From: Shewanella atlantica
GTDB taxonomy: Bacteria > Pseudomonadota > Gammaproteobacteria > Enterobacterales > Shewanellaceae
Length of the DNA stretch: 64,000 bases
Reading direction: 5' to 3'
NCBI RefSeq assembly: GCF_003966265.1
Contig: NZ_RXNV01000011.1
Span: 62,001 to 126,000 of the forward strand
Shown here: in pieces, positions 33,766 through 42,546 of the stretch
Position numbering within the stretch: position 1 is the first letter of the stretch
Layout: every line of letters begins with the position of its first letter
The notes under the pieces: model-generated
The model's input: only the letters and a program-made list of their open reading frames with translations
Told to the model about the DNA's origin: nothing
Database searches by the model: none
Program-made: the position numbers and the translations under genes

Positions 33766-34131
33766 GTGCCTGAACATAAAAAATGTTTAATTATTGATCT
33801 TGATCAATATTTGTCCAGCAAGTAAGTTTAAGTCAGTAACAACGATAATTTGTTATATCCGAACGATTTACTCACCTATAAAGTACATCAACTCTCTTAC
33901 ACAAGAGTGCATTGATCTACCGGGTCGAAATCGGGGATATATTCAGCCGTAAGTGCAGATGTGGTTCAACCTAGCAGCCAGAAATAAGACTGCTTACTTT
34001 GCAGGTAAAGAGTAAAAGCCGCCAACGCACTTTGAAGTCATCGTTGCTTTTTTGGGAACTGAAGAGTTTGCATAGAGCAGAGACTTACTGTGTGACTCTT
34101 CTTTGTCTTTCTATGACAGAGGAGAAGTCTA
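33766..34131 (+). promoter_or_regulatory. Long 5' region of the cox operon
   Basis: These 366 bp hold the FNR-type box, a small CTCTT-ACAC-AAGAG hairpin near 33893-33906 and, at the end, GAGGAGAAG as the coxB Shine-Dalgarno. A 77-codon frame starting at 33999 runs into coxB out of frame and has no ribosome-binding site; it is not called. Confidence 0.5.
33794..33807. promoter_or_regulatory. FNR/EtrA-type box upstream of the cox operon
   Basis: TTGATCTTGATCAA is a perfect TTGAT-N4-ATCAA FNR site. It lies about 325 bp before the coxB start and past the sulA terminator, so it belongs to the cox side. FNR-family repression of the aerobic oxidase under anoxia is the natural reading; CRP-type proteins can also bind related sites. 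Confidence 0.75.
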
Positions 34132-35700
34132 GTGAAGCAAAAGTTGTATGGTTTGCCGGCGTTATTATTTTCGCCTTCTATCTTAGCTGCGGATATGCCC
34201 CTGAACATGACTCAAGGGGTAACAGAGATTAGTGGGCGGGTGTACAACCTGCACATGATCATTCTGTACATCTGTTGCGCTATCGGTATTCTGGTATTTG
34301 GCGTGATGATCTACTCGATGATCAACCACCGAAAATCCAGAGGTGCGGTAGCAGCCAACTTCCACGAAAGTACTAAAGTCGAGCTCGCCTGGACTCTCGT
34401 TCCTTTCATCATTCTTATTCTTATGGCTATTCCTGCGACCAAGACCTTAATCGCAATGGAAGACCCTTCAGATGCCGATCTGACAATCAAAATCACCGGT
34501 TCTCAGTGGAAGTGGCATTACAGCTATTTCGATCACGATCTCGAATTTTACAGCTTGCTCTCAACCCCAAGAGAACAGATAGACGGAACTGAAGCAAAAG
34601 GTGAGAACTACCTCCTCGAAGTCGACAAACCTTTAGTCCTCCCGGTAAACAAGAAAGTCAGATTTTTAATGACTTCAGACGATGTTATCCACTCCTGGTG
34701 GGTGCCAGCGTTTGCAGTGAAAAAAGATGCCAACCCAGGTTTCATTAATGAAGCCTGGACACGGATTGATAAGCCCGGTGTTTACCGCGGTCAATGTGCT
34801 GAACTTTGCGGCAAAGACCATGGCTTTATGCCAATCGTTGTCGAAGCTCTTTCAGAAGTAGACTTTGAGAAGTGGCTGATTGCTCAAAAGCAGCAAGCGA
34901 ACAATGCAGAAGCTGAAGCGAAAGCCGCACTTTCGAAAACTCTGAGCATGGAAGAACTCATGGCTCAAGGCGAGCAAATCTATATGGCTCAATGTGCCGC
35001 TTGCCATCAACCTAATGGCGCTGGTCTACCCGGTGTATTCCCTTCTCTTATTGGTAGCCCCATAACCATAGGCCCTGTCGCAGATCATGTAGATATCGTC
35101 GTCAATGGTAAACCAGGAACGGCTATGCAAGCTTTTGCTAAGCAACTTAATGCTACAGAAATTGCTGCGGTAGTGACTTTTGAGCGTAATGCTTGGGGCA
35201 ATGACTCAGGGGATACTGTTCAAGCAGCTGATGTCGGCTCAGGTGGTTCGAGTTCTGCAGCCTCCAACGATTCAGGCACCGCAACCCCTGCCACTTTACC
35301 AGCGAACCTGCCCGAGACTGAGCAAGTTAAAACGGCTGTGGCTGAAACGGTAAACGAAGTTGTTGAGGAAGTTGAAGCGGTGGTTTTAGATGACTTAACG
35401 ATGGACGAACTTATGGTCGTGGGTGAGAAGGTCTACATGACTCATTGTGTTGCCTGTCATCAGGCTGCAGGTACCGGATTACCAGGCGCTTTCCCTTCAT
35501 TAGTCGGCAGCCCGGTGATCACAGGCCCAATAAGCGGTCACCTCGATGTTGTCATCAATGGTAAATCGGGGACTGCCATGCAGTCATTTAGCTCACTACT
35601 CACGCCACAAGAGCTAGCTGCTGTGGTGACTTATGAGCGCAATGCATGGGGTAATAACTCCGGTGATACCGTTCAAGCTTCTGACGTTGTTGGTCACTGA
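34132..35700 (+). CDS. coxB: Cytochrome c oxidase subunit II with CuA and two cytochrome c domains
   Basis: GTG start with GAGGAGAAG upstream; 522 residues. A signal or first hydrophobic segment and two membrane helices (about 42-64, 85-103) precede the CuA domain, whose ligands are visible: His187 (VIHSWW) and Cys222, Cys226, His230 and Met233 in CAELCGKDHGFM. Two C-terminal cytochrome c domains follow, with CAACH at 288-292 and CVACH at 439-443, each trailed by LPGxFPSLxGSP. They are joined by a Ser/Ala/Glu-rich linker (about 365-420). One fused haem c domain makes a caa3-type subunit; two make a dihaem version. Confidence 0.95.
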   Translation: MKQKLYGLPALLFSPSILAADMPLNMTQGVTEISGRVYNLHMIILYICCAIGILVFGVMIYSMINHRKSRGAVAANFHESTKVELAWTLVPFIILILMAIPATKTLIAMEDPSDADLTIKITGSQWKWHYSYFDHDLEFYSLLSTPREQIDGTEAKGENYLLEVDKPLVLPVNKKVRFLMTSDDVIHSWWVPAFAVKKDANPGFINEAWTRIDKPGVYRGQCAELCGKDHGFMPIVVEALSEVDFEKWLIAQKQQANNAEAEAKAALSKTLSMEELMAQGEQIYMAQCAACHQPNGAGLPGVFPSLIGSPITIGPVADHVDIVVNGKPGTAMQAFAKQLNATEIAAVVTFERNAWGNDSGDTVQAADVGSGGSSSAASNDSGTATPATLPANLPETEQVKTAVAETVNEVVEEVEAVVLDDLTMDELMVVGEKVYMTHCVACHQAAGTGLPGAFPSLVGSPVITGPISGHLDVVINGKSGTAMQSFSSLLTPQELAAVVTYERNAWGNNSGDTVQASDVVGH

Positions 35701-35715
35701 AAGTAAGGGATTAAA

Positions 35716-37320
35716 ATGAGCACAATTACACAAGATTCACCAGCAGCTCAGGACGATCACCATGATGACCATCATCATGGGGCGCCAAAAGGCATCATGC
35801 GCTGGCTCTTAACCACCAATCATAAAGATATAGGCACACTCTACCTCTGGTTCAGCTTTATTATGTTCCTGACGGGGGGGGCCATGGCGATGGTGATCCG
35901 CGCCGAACTATTTCAGCCTGGATTGCAATTAGTTGAGCCCAACTTTTTTAATCAGATGACCACAGTCCACGGACTTGTAATGGTATTCGGAGCTGTGATG
36001 CCTGCCTTCACTGGGCTGGCAAACTGGTTAATCCCTATGATGATTGGGGCTCCGGATATGGCGCTACCAAGAATGAATAACTGGAGTTTCTGGATTTTAC
36101 CCTTTGCCTTCGCCATCCTACTCAGCTCCCTGTTTATGGAAGGAGGCGGTCCTAACTTCGGCTGGACATTCTACGCTCCACTATCGACAACCTACAGCCC
36201 GGATAGTACGGCCCTGTTCGTTTTCTCGGTCCATATCATGGGAATGAGCTCCATCATGGGCGCGATTAATGTGGTGGTGACTATCGTTAATATGCGCGCT
36301 CCCGGCATGACATGGATGAAGCTGCCTCTATTTGTCTGGACCTGGCTAATCACTGCATTCTTATTGATTGCAGTAATGCCTGTATTAGCCGGCACCGTGA
36401 CCATGGTGCTCACCGATAAATACTTTGGCACCAGCTTTTTTGATGCGGCCGGAGGTGGGGATCCTGTGATGTTCCAGCATATCTTCTGGTTCTTCGGTCA
36501 CCCCGAAGTCTACATCATGATCTTACCCTCATTCGGTATCATCTCTGCCATCGTTCCCGCTTTTAGCCGTAAACGGCTCTTCGGTTACTCCTCTATGGTG
36601 TACGCCACGGCGAGTATCGCCATCCTCTCCTTCCTGGTATGGGCGCACCATATGTTCACCACTGGCATGCCGGTATTTGCCGAACTGTTTTTCATGTATT
36701 GCACCATGCTAATCGCCGTTCCAACAGGCGTTAAGGTATTCAATTGGGTCGCTACCATGTGGCGCGGTTCTATCAGCTTCGAAACCCCTATGTTATTCGC
36801 GGTAGCCTTTATCATACTGTTCACCATAGGAGGATTTTCCGGCTTAATGCTGGCCATAACACCGGTGGATTTCCAATACCATGACACTTACTTTGTGGTC
36901 GCTCACTTCCACTACGTACTCGTCACCGGGGCAATATTTTCTATTATGGCGGGCGCCTATTATTGGTTACCTAAGTGGACCGGGAATATGTACGACGAGA
37001 AGCTAGGGAGGATCCACTTCTGGTGTTCTGTTATCTCGGTTAATGTGTTGTTCTTCCCCATGCATTTCTTAGGATTAGCGGGCATGCCCAGACGAATTCC
37101 GGATTATGCCGTTCAATTTGCGGACGTAAATCAGATAGTTTCTATCGGTGGATTCGCATTCGGCCTTTCACAGCTGATCTTCCTCGCCGTTGTGATTAAG
37201 TGTATTCGCGGAGGTGAAAAGGCGTCGGCCAAACCCTGGGATGGATCCGAAGGTTTGGAGTGGACACTCCCCAGCCCGGCCCCCTATCACTCTTTCTCTA
37301 CACCGCCGGAGATTAAGTAA
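35716..37320 (+). CDS. coxA: Cytochrome c oxidase subunit I
   Basis: Catalytic subunit of the aa3/caa3 haem-copper oxidase: haem a, haem a3 and CuB, oxygen reduction and proton pumping in the inner membrane. 534 residues, twelve expected helices. The CuB/Tyr motif is WFFGHPEVYIMILP, the CuB histidine pair is in VWAHHMFTTGM, and the haem ligands are in HDTYFVVAHFHYVL. A His/Asp-rich N-terminus (DDHHDDHHHG) is notable. It lies 15 bp after coxB. Confidence 0.98.
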   Translation: MSTITQDSPAAQDDHHDDHHHGAPKGIMRWLLTTNHKDIGTLYLWFSFIMFLTGGAMAMVIRAELFQPGLQLVEPNFFNQMTTVHGLVMVFGAVMPAFTGLANWLIPMMIGAPDMALPRMNNWSFWILPFAFAILLSSLFMEGGGPNFGWTFYAPLSTTYSPDSTALFVFSVHIMGMSSIMGAINVVVTIVNMRAPGMTWMKLPLFVWTWLITAFLLIAVMPVLAGTVTMVLTDKYFGTSFFDAAGGGDPVMFQHIFWFFGHPEVYIMILPSFGIISAIVPAFSRKRLFGYSSMVYATASIAILSFLVWAHHMFTTGMPVFAELFFMYCTMLIAVPTGVKVFNWVATMWRGSISFETPMLFAVAFIILFTIGGFSGLMLAITPVDFQYHDTYFVVAHFHYVLVTGAIFSIMAGAYYWLPKWTGNMYDEKLGRIHFWCSVISVNVLFFPMHFLGLAGMPRRIPDYAVQFADVNQIVSIGGFAFGLSQLIFLAVVIKCIRGGEKASAKPWDGSEGLEWTLPSPAPYHSFSTPPEIK

Positions 37321-37322
37321 AC

Positions 37323-37892
37323 ATGGCTAAGAATCAAGCGAACGCTAATCGAAAGCTTATCAGCTGGCTCATTGCAGCAGCTGTAGGCATGTTCGGCTTT
37401 GGCTTCGCTCTGGTTCCCTTGTATGACGTTCTCTGTGAACAGCTGGGGATAAATGGCAAAACCCAGAGCACGGCCAGCAGTTATGAGCCTGTCACTATTG
37501 ATAAAAACCGCACCATAACCGTTGAATTTATGGCACAGATACAAAGTGATCTGCCTTGGGAATTCAAACCTGAGGTGAAACGCCTGCGAGTTCACCCCGG
37601 AGAGTTAGTTCGCACTAACTTTAATGCCAAAAACCTCTCCATGAATGAGCTTGTAGGACAAGCAATCCCCTCTGTATCCCCCGGACAGGGAGCCGCCTAC
37701 TTCAATAAAACAGAGTGCTTCTGCTTTAATCAACAGAGATTAACCGCAAAAGCCAGTGCAGAGTTACCACTGATATTTTACGTGGATCCGGATCTTCCTG
37801 ATTCCATAACGACACTGACTCTCTCTTATACCCTCTACAACATCACCGACCGCGAATATGTCAGCGTTGTAGAGCAAGGAGCAGCAAAATGA
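37323..37892 (+). CDS. ctaG: Cytochrome oxidase copper chaperone CtaG/Cox11
   Basis: Membrane-anchored periplasmic copper chaperone that delivers copper to CuB of subunit I. 189 residues; one N-terminal helix (SWLIAAAVGMFGFGFALVPLYDVLCE) and the copper-binding KTECFCFNQQ. It starts 2 bp after coxA and overlaps coxC by 4 bp. Confidence 0.95.
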   Translation: MAKNQANANRKLISWLIAAAVGMFGFGFALVPLYDVLCEQLGINGKTQSTASSYEPVTIDKNRTITVEFMAQIQSDLPWEFKPEVKRLRVHPGELVRTNFNAKNLSMNELVGQAIPSVSPGQGAAYFNKTECFCFNQQRLTAKASAELPLIFYVDPDLPDSITTLTLSYTLYNITDREYVSVVEQGAAK

Positions 37893-38764
37893 CAAGTAAG
37901 CACGAACACTATTATGTTCCCGCACAGAGTGCATGGCCAATTATCGGTGCCTTAGGGTTATTCCTTATCGCCTTTGGTGCAGGAAGTTACGTACAACAAC
38001 TTAAAACCGATGGCGGCAGCGGTGGATTTATCTTGCTCGCGGGCATCGCCATCATCATATTTATGATTTTTGGCTGGTTCAGAACCGTTATAGCCGAATC
38101 CATGAGTGGCCTCTACTCCAAGCAGATGGATCGCTCATTCAGGCAGGGAATGAGCTGGTTTATCTTCTCTGAAGTCATGTTTTTCGCCGCCTTCTTTGGC
38201 GCACTACTCTATGCGCGAATGATTGCAGTCCCCTGGTTGGGCGGTGATTCGAATAACGCCATGACCAATGAGGTTCTCTGGCCTGGCTTTGAAGCGGTTT
38301 GGCCCCTGGTGATGACACCCGATGGAACCCGAACTGAAGCGATGGGCTGGACCGGACTGCCGCTATACAACACCATTATCCTGCTCACCTCGTCGGTTAC
38401 CCTCCACTTTGCCCACGTCAGTCTGGAGAAAGAAAAACGTTCTGCCATCGCTATCTGGCTGGGAATAACAATATTGCTCGGTATGGGTTTTCTGGTATTA
38501 CAAGCCGAAGAATATATCCACGCTTATCAGGAGATGGGACTGACACTGTCTTCCGGCGTCTATGGGAATACGTTTTTCTTGCTTACCGGCTTTCATGGCA
38601 TGCATGTCACCCTAGGTACAGTGTTTCTTATGGTGCTATTTCTTAGAGTGCTAAAGGGACACTTTACCCCAGAGAAGCACTTCGCATTTCAGGCCGGAAG
38701 TTGGTACTGGCACTTTGTGGATGTTGTCTGGTTGTGCCTGTTTATTTTCGTCTACGTCCTGTAA
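37889..38764 (+). CDS. coxC: Cytochrome c oxidase subunit III
   Basis: Integral membrane subunit of 291 residues, seven predicted helices. Conserved blocks include MSWFIFSEVMFFAAFFGAL, GFHGMHVTLGTVFL and the C-terminal FAFQAGSWYWHFVDVVWLCL. It closes the structural-gene run. Confidence 0.96.
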   Translation: MTSKHEHYYVPAQSAWPIIGALGLFLIAFGAGSYVQQLKTDGGSGGFILLAGIAIIIFMIFGWFRTVIAESMSGLYSKQMDRSFRQGMSWFIFSEVMFFAAFFGALLYARMIAVPWLGGDSNNAMTNEVLWPGFEAVWPLVMTPDGTRTEAMGWTGLPLYNTIILLTSSVTLHFAHVSLEKEKRSAIAIWLGITILLGMGFLVLQAEEYIHAYQEMGLTLSSGVYGNTFFLLTGFHGMHVTLGTVFLMVLFLRVLKGHFTPEKHFAFQAGSWYWHFVDVVWLCLFIFVYVL

Positions 38765-38812
38765 TGAGTGACACATGACATTGCACTCAGTCAGCGGATA
38801 TGAATGCATTAA

Positions 38813-39031
38813 TTAATAGGGTCTGGGGTTAGGGGTTATCACCCCGGATCCCAGCGCTATGAGTATTAATACGACCACCAGCAGGGAGAAGATAACCCTA
38901 CGCCCCAGAAAGTGACTCATCGGCGTTTCAGAGTCCCCCTTAACTAACAAAAATAGGGCCTTGGCTAAATTAAAAACAATGAATAGCAGTAACAGAACTA
39001 AGACTAATTTGAAAACAAATAATGTATTCAC
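38813..39031 (-). CDS. DUF2909 twin-helix membrane protein
   Basis: 72-residue protein with two membrane helices (FKLVLVLLLLFIVFNLAKALFL and RRVIFSLLVVVLILIALGSGV). The start is GTG 39031 with GAGG 7 nt upstream on the minus strand. It lies inside the cox cluster in the reverse direction, the same position and orientation class as the small gene in Pseudomonas cox clusters. Its 5' end overlaps the start region of the SURF1 gene. Function unknown; a cox assembly link is inferred from position. Confidence 0.8.
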   Translation of the reverse strand: MNTLFVFKLVLVLLLLFIVFNLAKALFLLVKGDSETPMSHFLGRRVIFSLLVVVLILIALGSGVITPNPRPY

Positions 39032-39767
39032 TCGTTATCCTCAACTGTATCTGGTGGGTTCAAGAGCTTCGCTTATTATTATCACTTTGAGTCTGTTTCT
39101 CTTTTTGGTCAAGTTAGGATTCTGGCAGCTGTCCCGCGCCGAAGAAAAAGAGTTATGGCAGACCCAATTAACGACACGTCAAGCTGCCGAATCACTCTCT
39201 TATGCAGAGCTACTATCGCTACCTGAAACAGAGTCACTAACGGGATACCGACTAACAGTATTGGCACAGCCGCTCGCTGAGCAGGTTTTTCTACTCGATA
39301 ATCAGGTATTTAATGGCAAGGTTGGTTATTTAGCACTGCAACTTATGGAGGTTACTCCCGATCGACCTTGGTTGCTGGTTGAGTTAGGTTTTATACCCGC
39401 AACCGCAAACAGGGCAAGCTTACCCGCAATAAAGCCAATAACAAAGAGTCAGAGCCTTACCGGGCGGCTATATCAGAAACAGAGTAACCCGATGAGCAGC
39501 GCACTCATGGCCGAACCGGGTTGGCCAAAACGCATTCAGAATCTTAATGTCGGCGAAATGAGTGATTTGGTCAATCGTCCCATAGCCGTTGCTGTACTTC
39601 AGCCCGAAAAAATTAAGGGCATTGACTTGCCTCATCCCTGGAAACCGATCCCGCTGTCGGCTCAAAAACACAGGGGCTATGCGCTACAGTGGTTTTCGAT
39701 GGCTTTCGCATTCGCAATATTAGTCCTATTCTTTATTTACAGCAGAAAACGAAGAAAGAACAAATAG
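38979..39767 (+). CDS. SURF1-family cytochrome oxidase assembly protein
   Basis: Inner-membrane factor that helps insert haem a into subunit I. N-terminal helix SLIIITLSLFLFLVKLGFWQ with the hallmark GFWQLSRAEEKE; C-terminal helix (YALQWFSMAFAFAILVLFFI) with the conserved GYALQWF. The start is uncertain: ATG 38979 (262 aa) overlaps the divergent DUF2909 gene by 53 bp; GTG 39052 would avoid the overlap but has no clear Shine-Dalgarno. Confidence 0.88.
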   Translation: MNSSNRTKTNLKTNNVFTRYPQLYLVGSRASLIIITLSLFLFLVKLGFWQLSRAEEKELWQTQLTTRQAAESLSYAELLSLPETESLTGYRLTVLAQPLAEQVFLLDNQVFNGKVGYLALQLMEVTPDRPWLLVELGFIPATANRASLPAIKPITKSQSLTGRLYQKQSNPMSSALMAEPGWPKRIQNLNVGEMSDLVNRPIAVAVLQPEKIKGIDLPHPWKPIPLSAQKHRGYALQWFSMAFAFAILVLFFIYSRKRRKNK

Positions 39768-39968
39768 ATGGCGACAAAAAACAACACGTTTAATTCGAAT
39801 GATTATCAATCAATTGATGGTTGCCAATGGAAACGAGAACAAGTAGGTTAGGATTTAAGCGATAAAAATAACAATGTCGTTTCCTAGCCGTCTCGGGAAA
39901 CAATTAGCATTCCTTATTATGGGCCCGATTACGGGGGCTTGATATGGGGTCTAACCAGAGGAGAGAGT

Positions 39969-40514
39969 ATGAACTCCCCCAAGAAGAGCGGTGCCAAACC
40001 ACTGATAATTTTATTGTTAGTATTTTTACTTCCTGTTGTCGCCGCAAAAATTGTACTTAGCATGAACCTCTATCATGGTGGTGCGACCAATAAAGGTGAG
40101 CTGCTCTCCCCCGAAACCAGTTATGCCAGCTTGGCAATGAAAAATCCCAGACCCCGTGAATGGCAGATTCTTTATCTGCTCCCCAGCGATTGCGACGCCT
40201 TATGCCTGGATCGTCTCTATATCCTCAAGCAGAGCCATGTTGCACTGGGCAGAGAACAAAACAGGGTTCACACCATGATTTTACTCACCGAAAGCAGCGA
40301 TATCTCGGCACTAAAACTTCACTCTTTCGAAACAGTTAAAGCCAGCACCGCAATGATAAACATACTCAACGACCAGCAAATGGTCATTGTTGACCCTCTG
40401 GGAAGTTTAGTCATGCGTTACTCGAAGGTCTCAGGTCGAGCCAAACAGATCCTGCAAGGTAAATCCTTAGTCTCTGACTTAAGAAAAATGCTTAAGTTAT
40501 CGAGGGTCGGGTAA
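39969..40514 (+). CDS. Sco-like CxxxC protein of the cox cluster
   Basis: 181 residues from ATG 39969, which has GAGGAGAGAG just upstream; a longer in-frame start at 39939 is less likely. One N-terminal helix (PLIILLLVFLLPVVAAKIVL), then a thioredoxin-like fold candidate with Cys75 and Cys79 in SDCDALC, the same CxxxC spacing as Sco proteins. The genomic slot matches the uncharacterised PA0111-type gene of Pseudomonas cox clusters. A role in copper or disulfide handling for CoxB is inference. Its stop overlaps the ctaA ATG (TAATG). The 200 bp before it (39768-39968) shows only small hairpins. Confidence 0.75.
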   Translation: MNSPKKSGAKPLIILLLVFLLPVVAAKIVLSMNLYHGGATNKGELLSPETSYASLAMKNPRPREWQILYLLPSDCDALCLDRLYILKQSHVALGREQNRVHTMILLTESSDISALKLHSFETVKASTAMINILNDQQMVIVDPLGSLVMRYSKVSGRAKQILQGKSLVSDLRKMLKLSRVG

Positions 40515-41500
40515 TGAAAAATCTGTCCTATTTTTTAAAGATCACCATAGTGTTTACCCTCTGCGTTATTCTGATGGGAGCCTATACAAGGCTTTCCGAT
40601 GCGGGTTTGGGTTGTCCGGACTGGCCAGGCTGTTACGGCATGATAAAAGTGCCGAGCCAGGATCACGAGTTGGCTCGGGCATTAGATTCATTTCCGGAGC
40701 ATAAAGTTGAACAGGAAAAAGCTTGGCTCGAGATGATCCACAGATATATCGCCGGCACACTCGGGTTGTTAGTGCTCATGATCTTGGTGATCTGTCTTAA
40801 AAACAGAGAAACACCCAAGAAACTGCCAACATTCATAGCCCTGCTTATCTTGTTTCAGGCAGCTTTGGGGATGTGGACCGTCACGATGAAGTTAATGCCC
40901 GTGATTGTCATGTCTCACCTTATCGGCGGCTTCACCTTAATATCGCTCTTGCTCCTGCTCTATTTAAGAACAAAACCCTTAAGGATCCCGGGGGGAGATC
41001 ATGGTGCAAGAAAGTTGGCTCCCCTTGCGGCTGCAGCATTAAGCGTACTGACACTGCAGATAATTCTCGGTGGCTGGACCTCATCTAACTATGCCGCACT
41101 GGCTTGCACCTCCTTACCTATCTGCGAGGGAGACTGGTATAACAAATTACGTTTTATTCAGGCGTTCACTCCCTTCCAGGGAACCCATGACAGCTATGAA
41201 TTTGGGGTACTGGATTACGCCTCCCGAATGACAATCCATGTCACTCATAGATTCGGCGCCGTAGTGACTGCTGGGGTACTGCTGTGGTTAGCCTATAAAT
41301 TACATACACAGTCTCAATCATCACAGTTAAAACGCTCCGCCCAATTGTTATTTCTACTGGTCTGTCTGCAAGTCGGACTGGGGATAAGTAATGTTGTATT
41401 GCACCTGCCATTGGGGATCGCCGTTTCCCACAATGCAGGTGCCGTGTTCTTGCTCATGAATCTCGTTTTTATTAACTATTGCTTATGGCGCAAAGCCTGA
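40514..41500 (+). CDS. ctaA: Haem A synthase CtaA
   Basis: Membrane haem o monooxygenase that makes haem a for CoxA. 328 residues, eight helices. Conserved N-terminus GAYTRLSDAGLGCPDWPGCYG, histidines in MIHRYIAGTLG and VTHRFGAV, and the extracytoplasmic Cys pair in ALACTSLPICEG. It is coupled to the preceding gene. Confidence 0.95.
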   Translation: MKNLSYFLKITIVFTLCVILMGAYTRLSDAGLGCPDWPGCYGMIKVPSQDHELARALDSFPEHKVEQEKAWLEMIHRYIAGTLGLLVLMILVICLKNRETPKKLPTFIALLILFQAALGMWTVTMKLMPVIVMSHLIGGFTLISLLLLLYLRTKPLRIPGGDHGARKLAPLAAAALSVLTLQIILGGWTSSNYAALACTSLPICEGDWYNKLRFIQAFTPFQGTHDSYEFGVLDYASRMTIHVTHRFGAVVTAGVLLWLAYKLHTQSQSSQLKRSAQLLFLLVCLQVGLGISNVVLHLPLGIAVSHNAGAVFLLMNLVFINYCLWRKA

Positions 41501-41577
41501 TTACCCCAAATCAGATAGGCACTCGAGCATGATCAAAGTAATCAATTTAAGGCTGACAGCCTAAGCAAGGAGTAAGC

Positions 41578-42492
41578 ATGGCCAAACAACTTTCGATTCC
41601 ATCTGCAACATCTGGCAGCAAGAGTCACTCCCTTGCATGGCGGCCATACTATGAAATGACAAAACCTAAGGTCGTGGCTCTTATGCTGCTTACTGTTTTA
41701 GTGGGCATGTGTCTCGCCGTCCCGGGCAGCGTACCTCTTCAACCATTAGTCATTGGCATGATGGGAATTGGAATGATGGCTGGAGCGGCCGCAGCATTTA
41801 ATCATCTTATCGATCGCAAAATTGATGGATTAATGGCGCGCACTTATAACCGACCGCTTCCCAAGGGTCGGGTATCCATCCCTAAGGCTCTCACCTTTGC
41901 AATCACCTTGGCTATTCTGGGCTTTGTTTTACTCTATACGCTCGTCAATGAGCTTACCGCCTGGCTGACCTTTGCGAGTTTGATAGGATATGCCATCGTT
42001 TATACGGCCTATCTTAAGCGGGCGACTCCGCAAAACATTGTTGTGGGTGGTTTAGCAGGAGCAATGCCTCCGCTGCTGGGCTGGACATCTGTGACAGGGG
42101 AATTTCACGGCCATGCGATGTTACTGGTCATTATAATTTTTGCCTGGACACCTCCTCATTTCTGGGCCCTGGCGATCCATAGAAAGGCTGAGTACGCGAA
42201 AGTCGATATCCCTATGCTTCCGGTCACCCACGGAACTGAGTTTACCAAGACCTGTATCCTGCTCTACACAGTGCTCCTGGCTATTGCCTGCCTCCTACCC
42301 GTACTGGTCGGCATGTGTGGCCCCGTCTATTTAGTCGGTTCAACCCTGCTAAGTTGTGGCTTTATCTATAAGGCGTGGGAGCTAAAATATGATGATAAAC
42401 CGGGTCTGGCAATGCAGGTCTTTCGCTTCTCGATTTATCACCTGATGTTACTCTTCCTCATTCTTTTAGTTGACCATTATCTATGGGTATAA
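41578..42492 (+). CDS. cyoE: Protohaem IX farnesyltransferase (haem O synthase)
   Basis: UbiA-type membrane prenyltransferase, 304 residues, that makes haem o, the CtaA substrate. Motifs: YYEMTKPKVVALMLLTV, the Asp-rich NHLIDRKIDGLMARTYNRPL and YTAYLKRATPQNIVVGG. In cox clusters it is often called ctaB. AAGGAG precedes the ATG. Confidence 0.95.
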   Translation: MAKQLSIPSATSGSKSHSLAWRPYYEMTKPKVVALMLLTVLVGMCLAVPGSVPLQPLVIGMMGIGMMAGAAAAFNHLIDRKIDGLMARTYNRPLPKGRVSIPKALTFAITLAILGFVLLYTLVNELTAWLTFASLIGYAIVYTAYLKRATPQNIVVGGLAGAMPPLLGWTSVTGEFHGHAMLLVIIIFAWTPPHFWALAIHRKAEYAKVDIPMLPVTHGTEFTKTCILLYTVLLAIACLLPVLVGMCGPVYLVGSTLLSCGFIYKAWELKYDDKPGLAMQVFRFSIYHLMLLFLILLVDHYLWV

Positions 42493-42546
42493 CTCAGAGG
42501 TTAGAGCACCTGTTAATCAAGCTAAAGCATTGGAAAATTGTAGACG

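Noticed and set aside
33999..34232. 77-codon ORF overlapping the coxB start
   Set aside because: Out of frame with coxB, no Shine-Dalgarno, composition unlike a protein; the GTG-started coxB is well supported.
39768..39851. 27-codon ORF directly after the SURF1 gene
   Set aside because: No ribosome-binding site and no recognisable sequence; too short to support.
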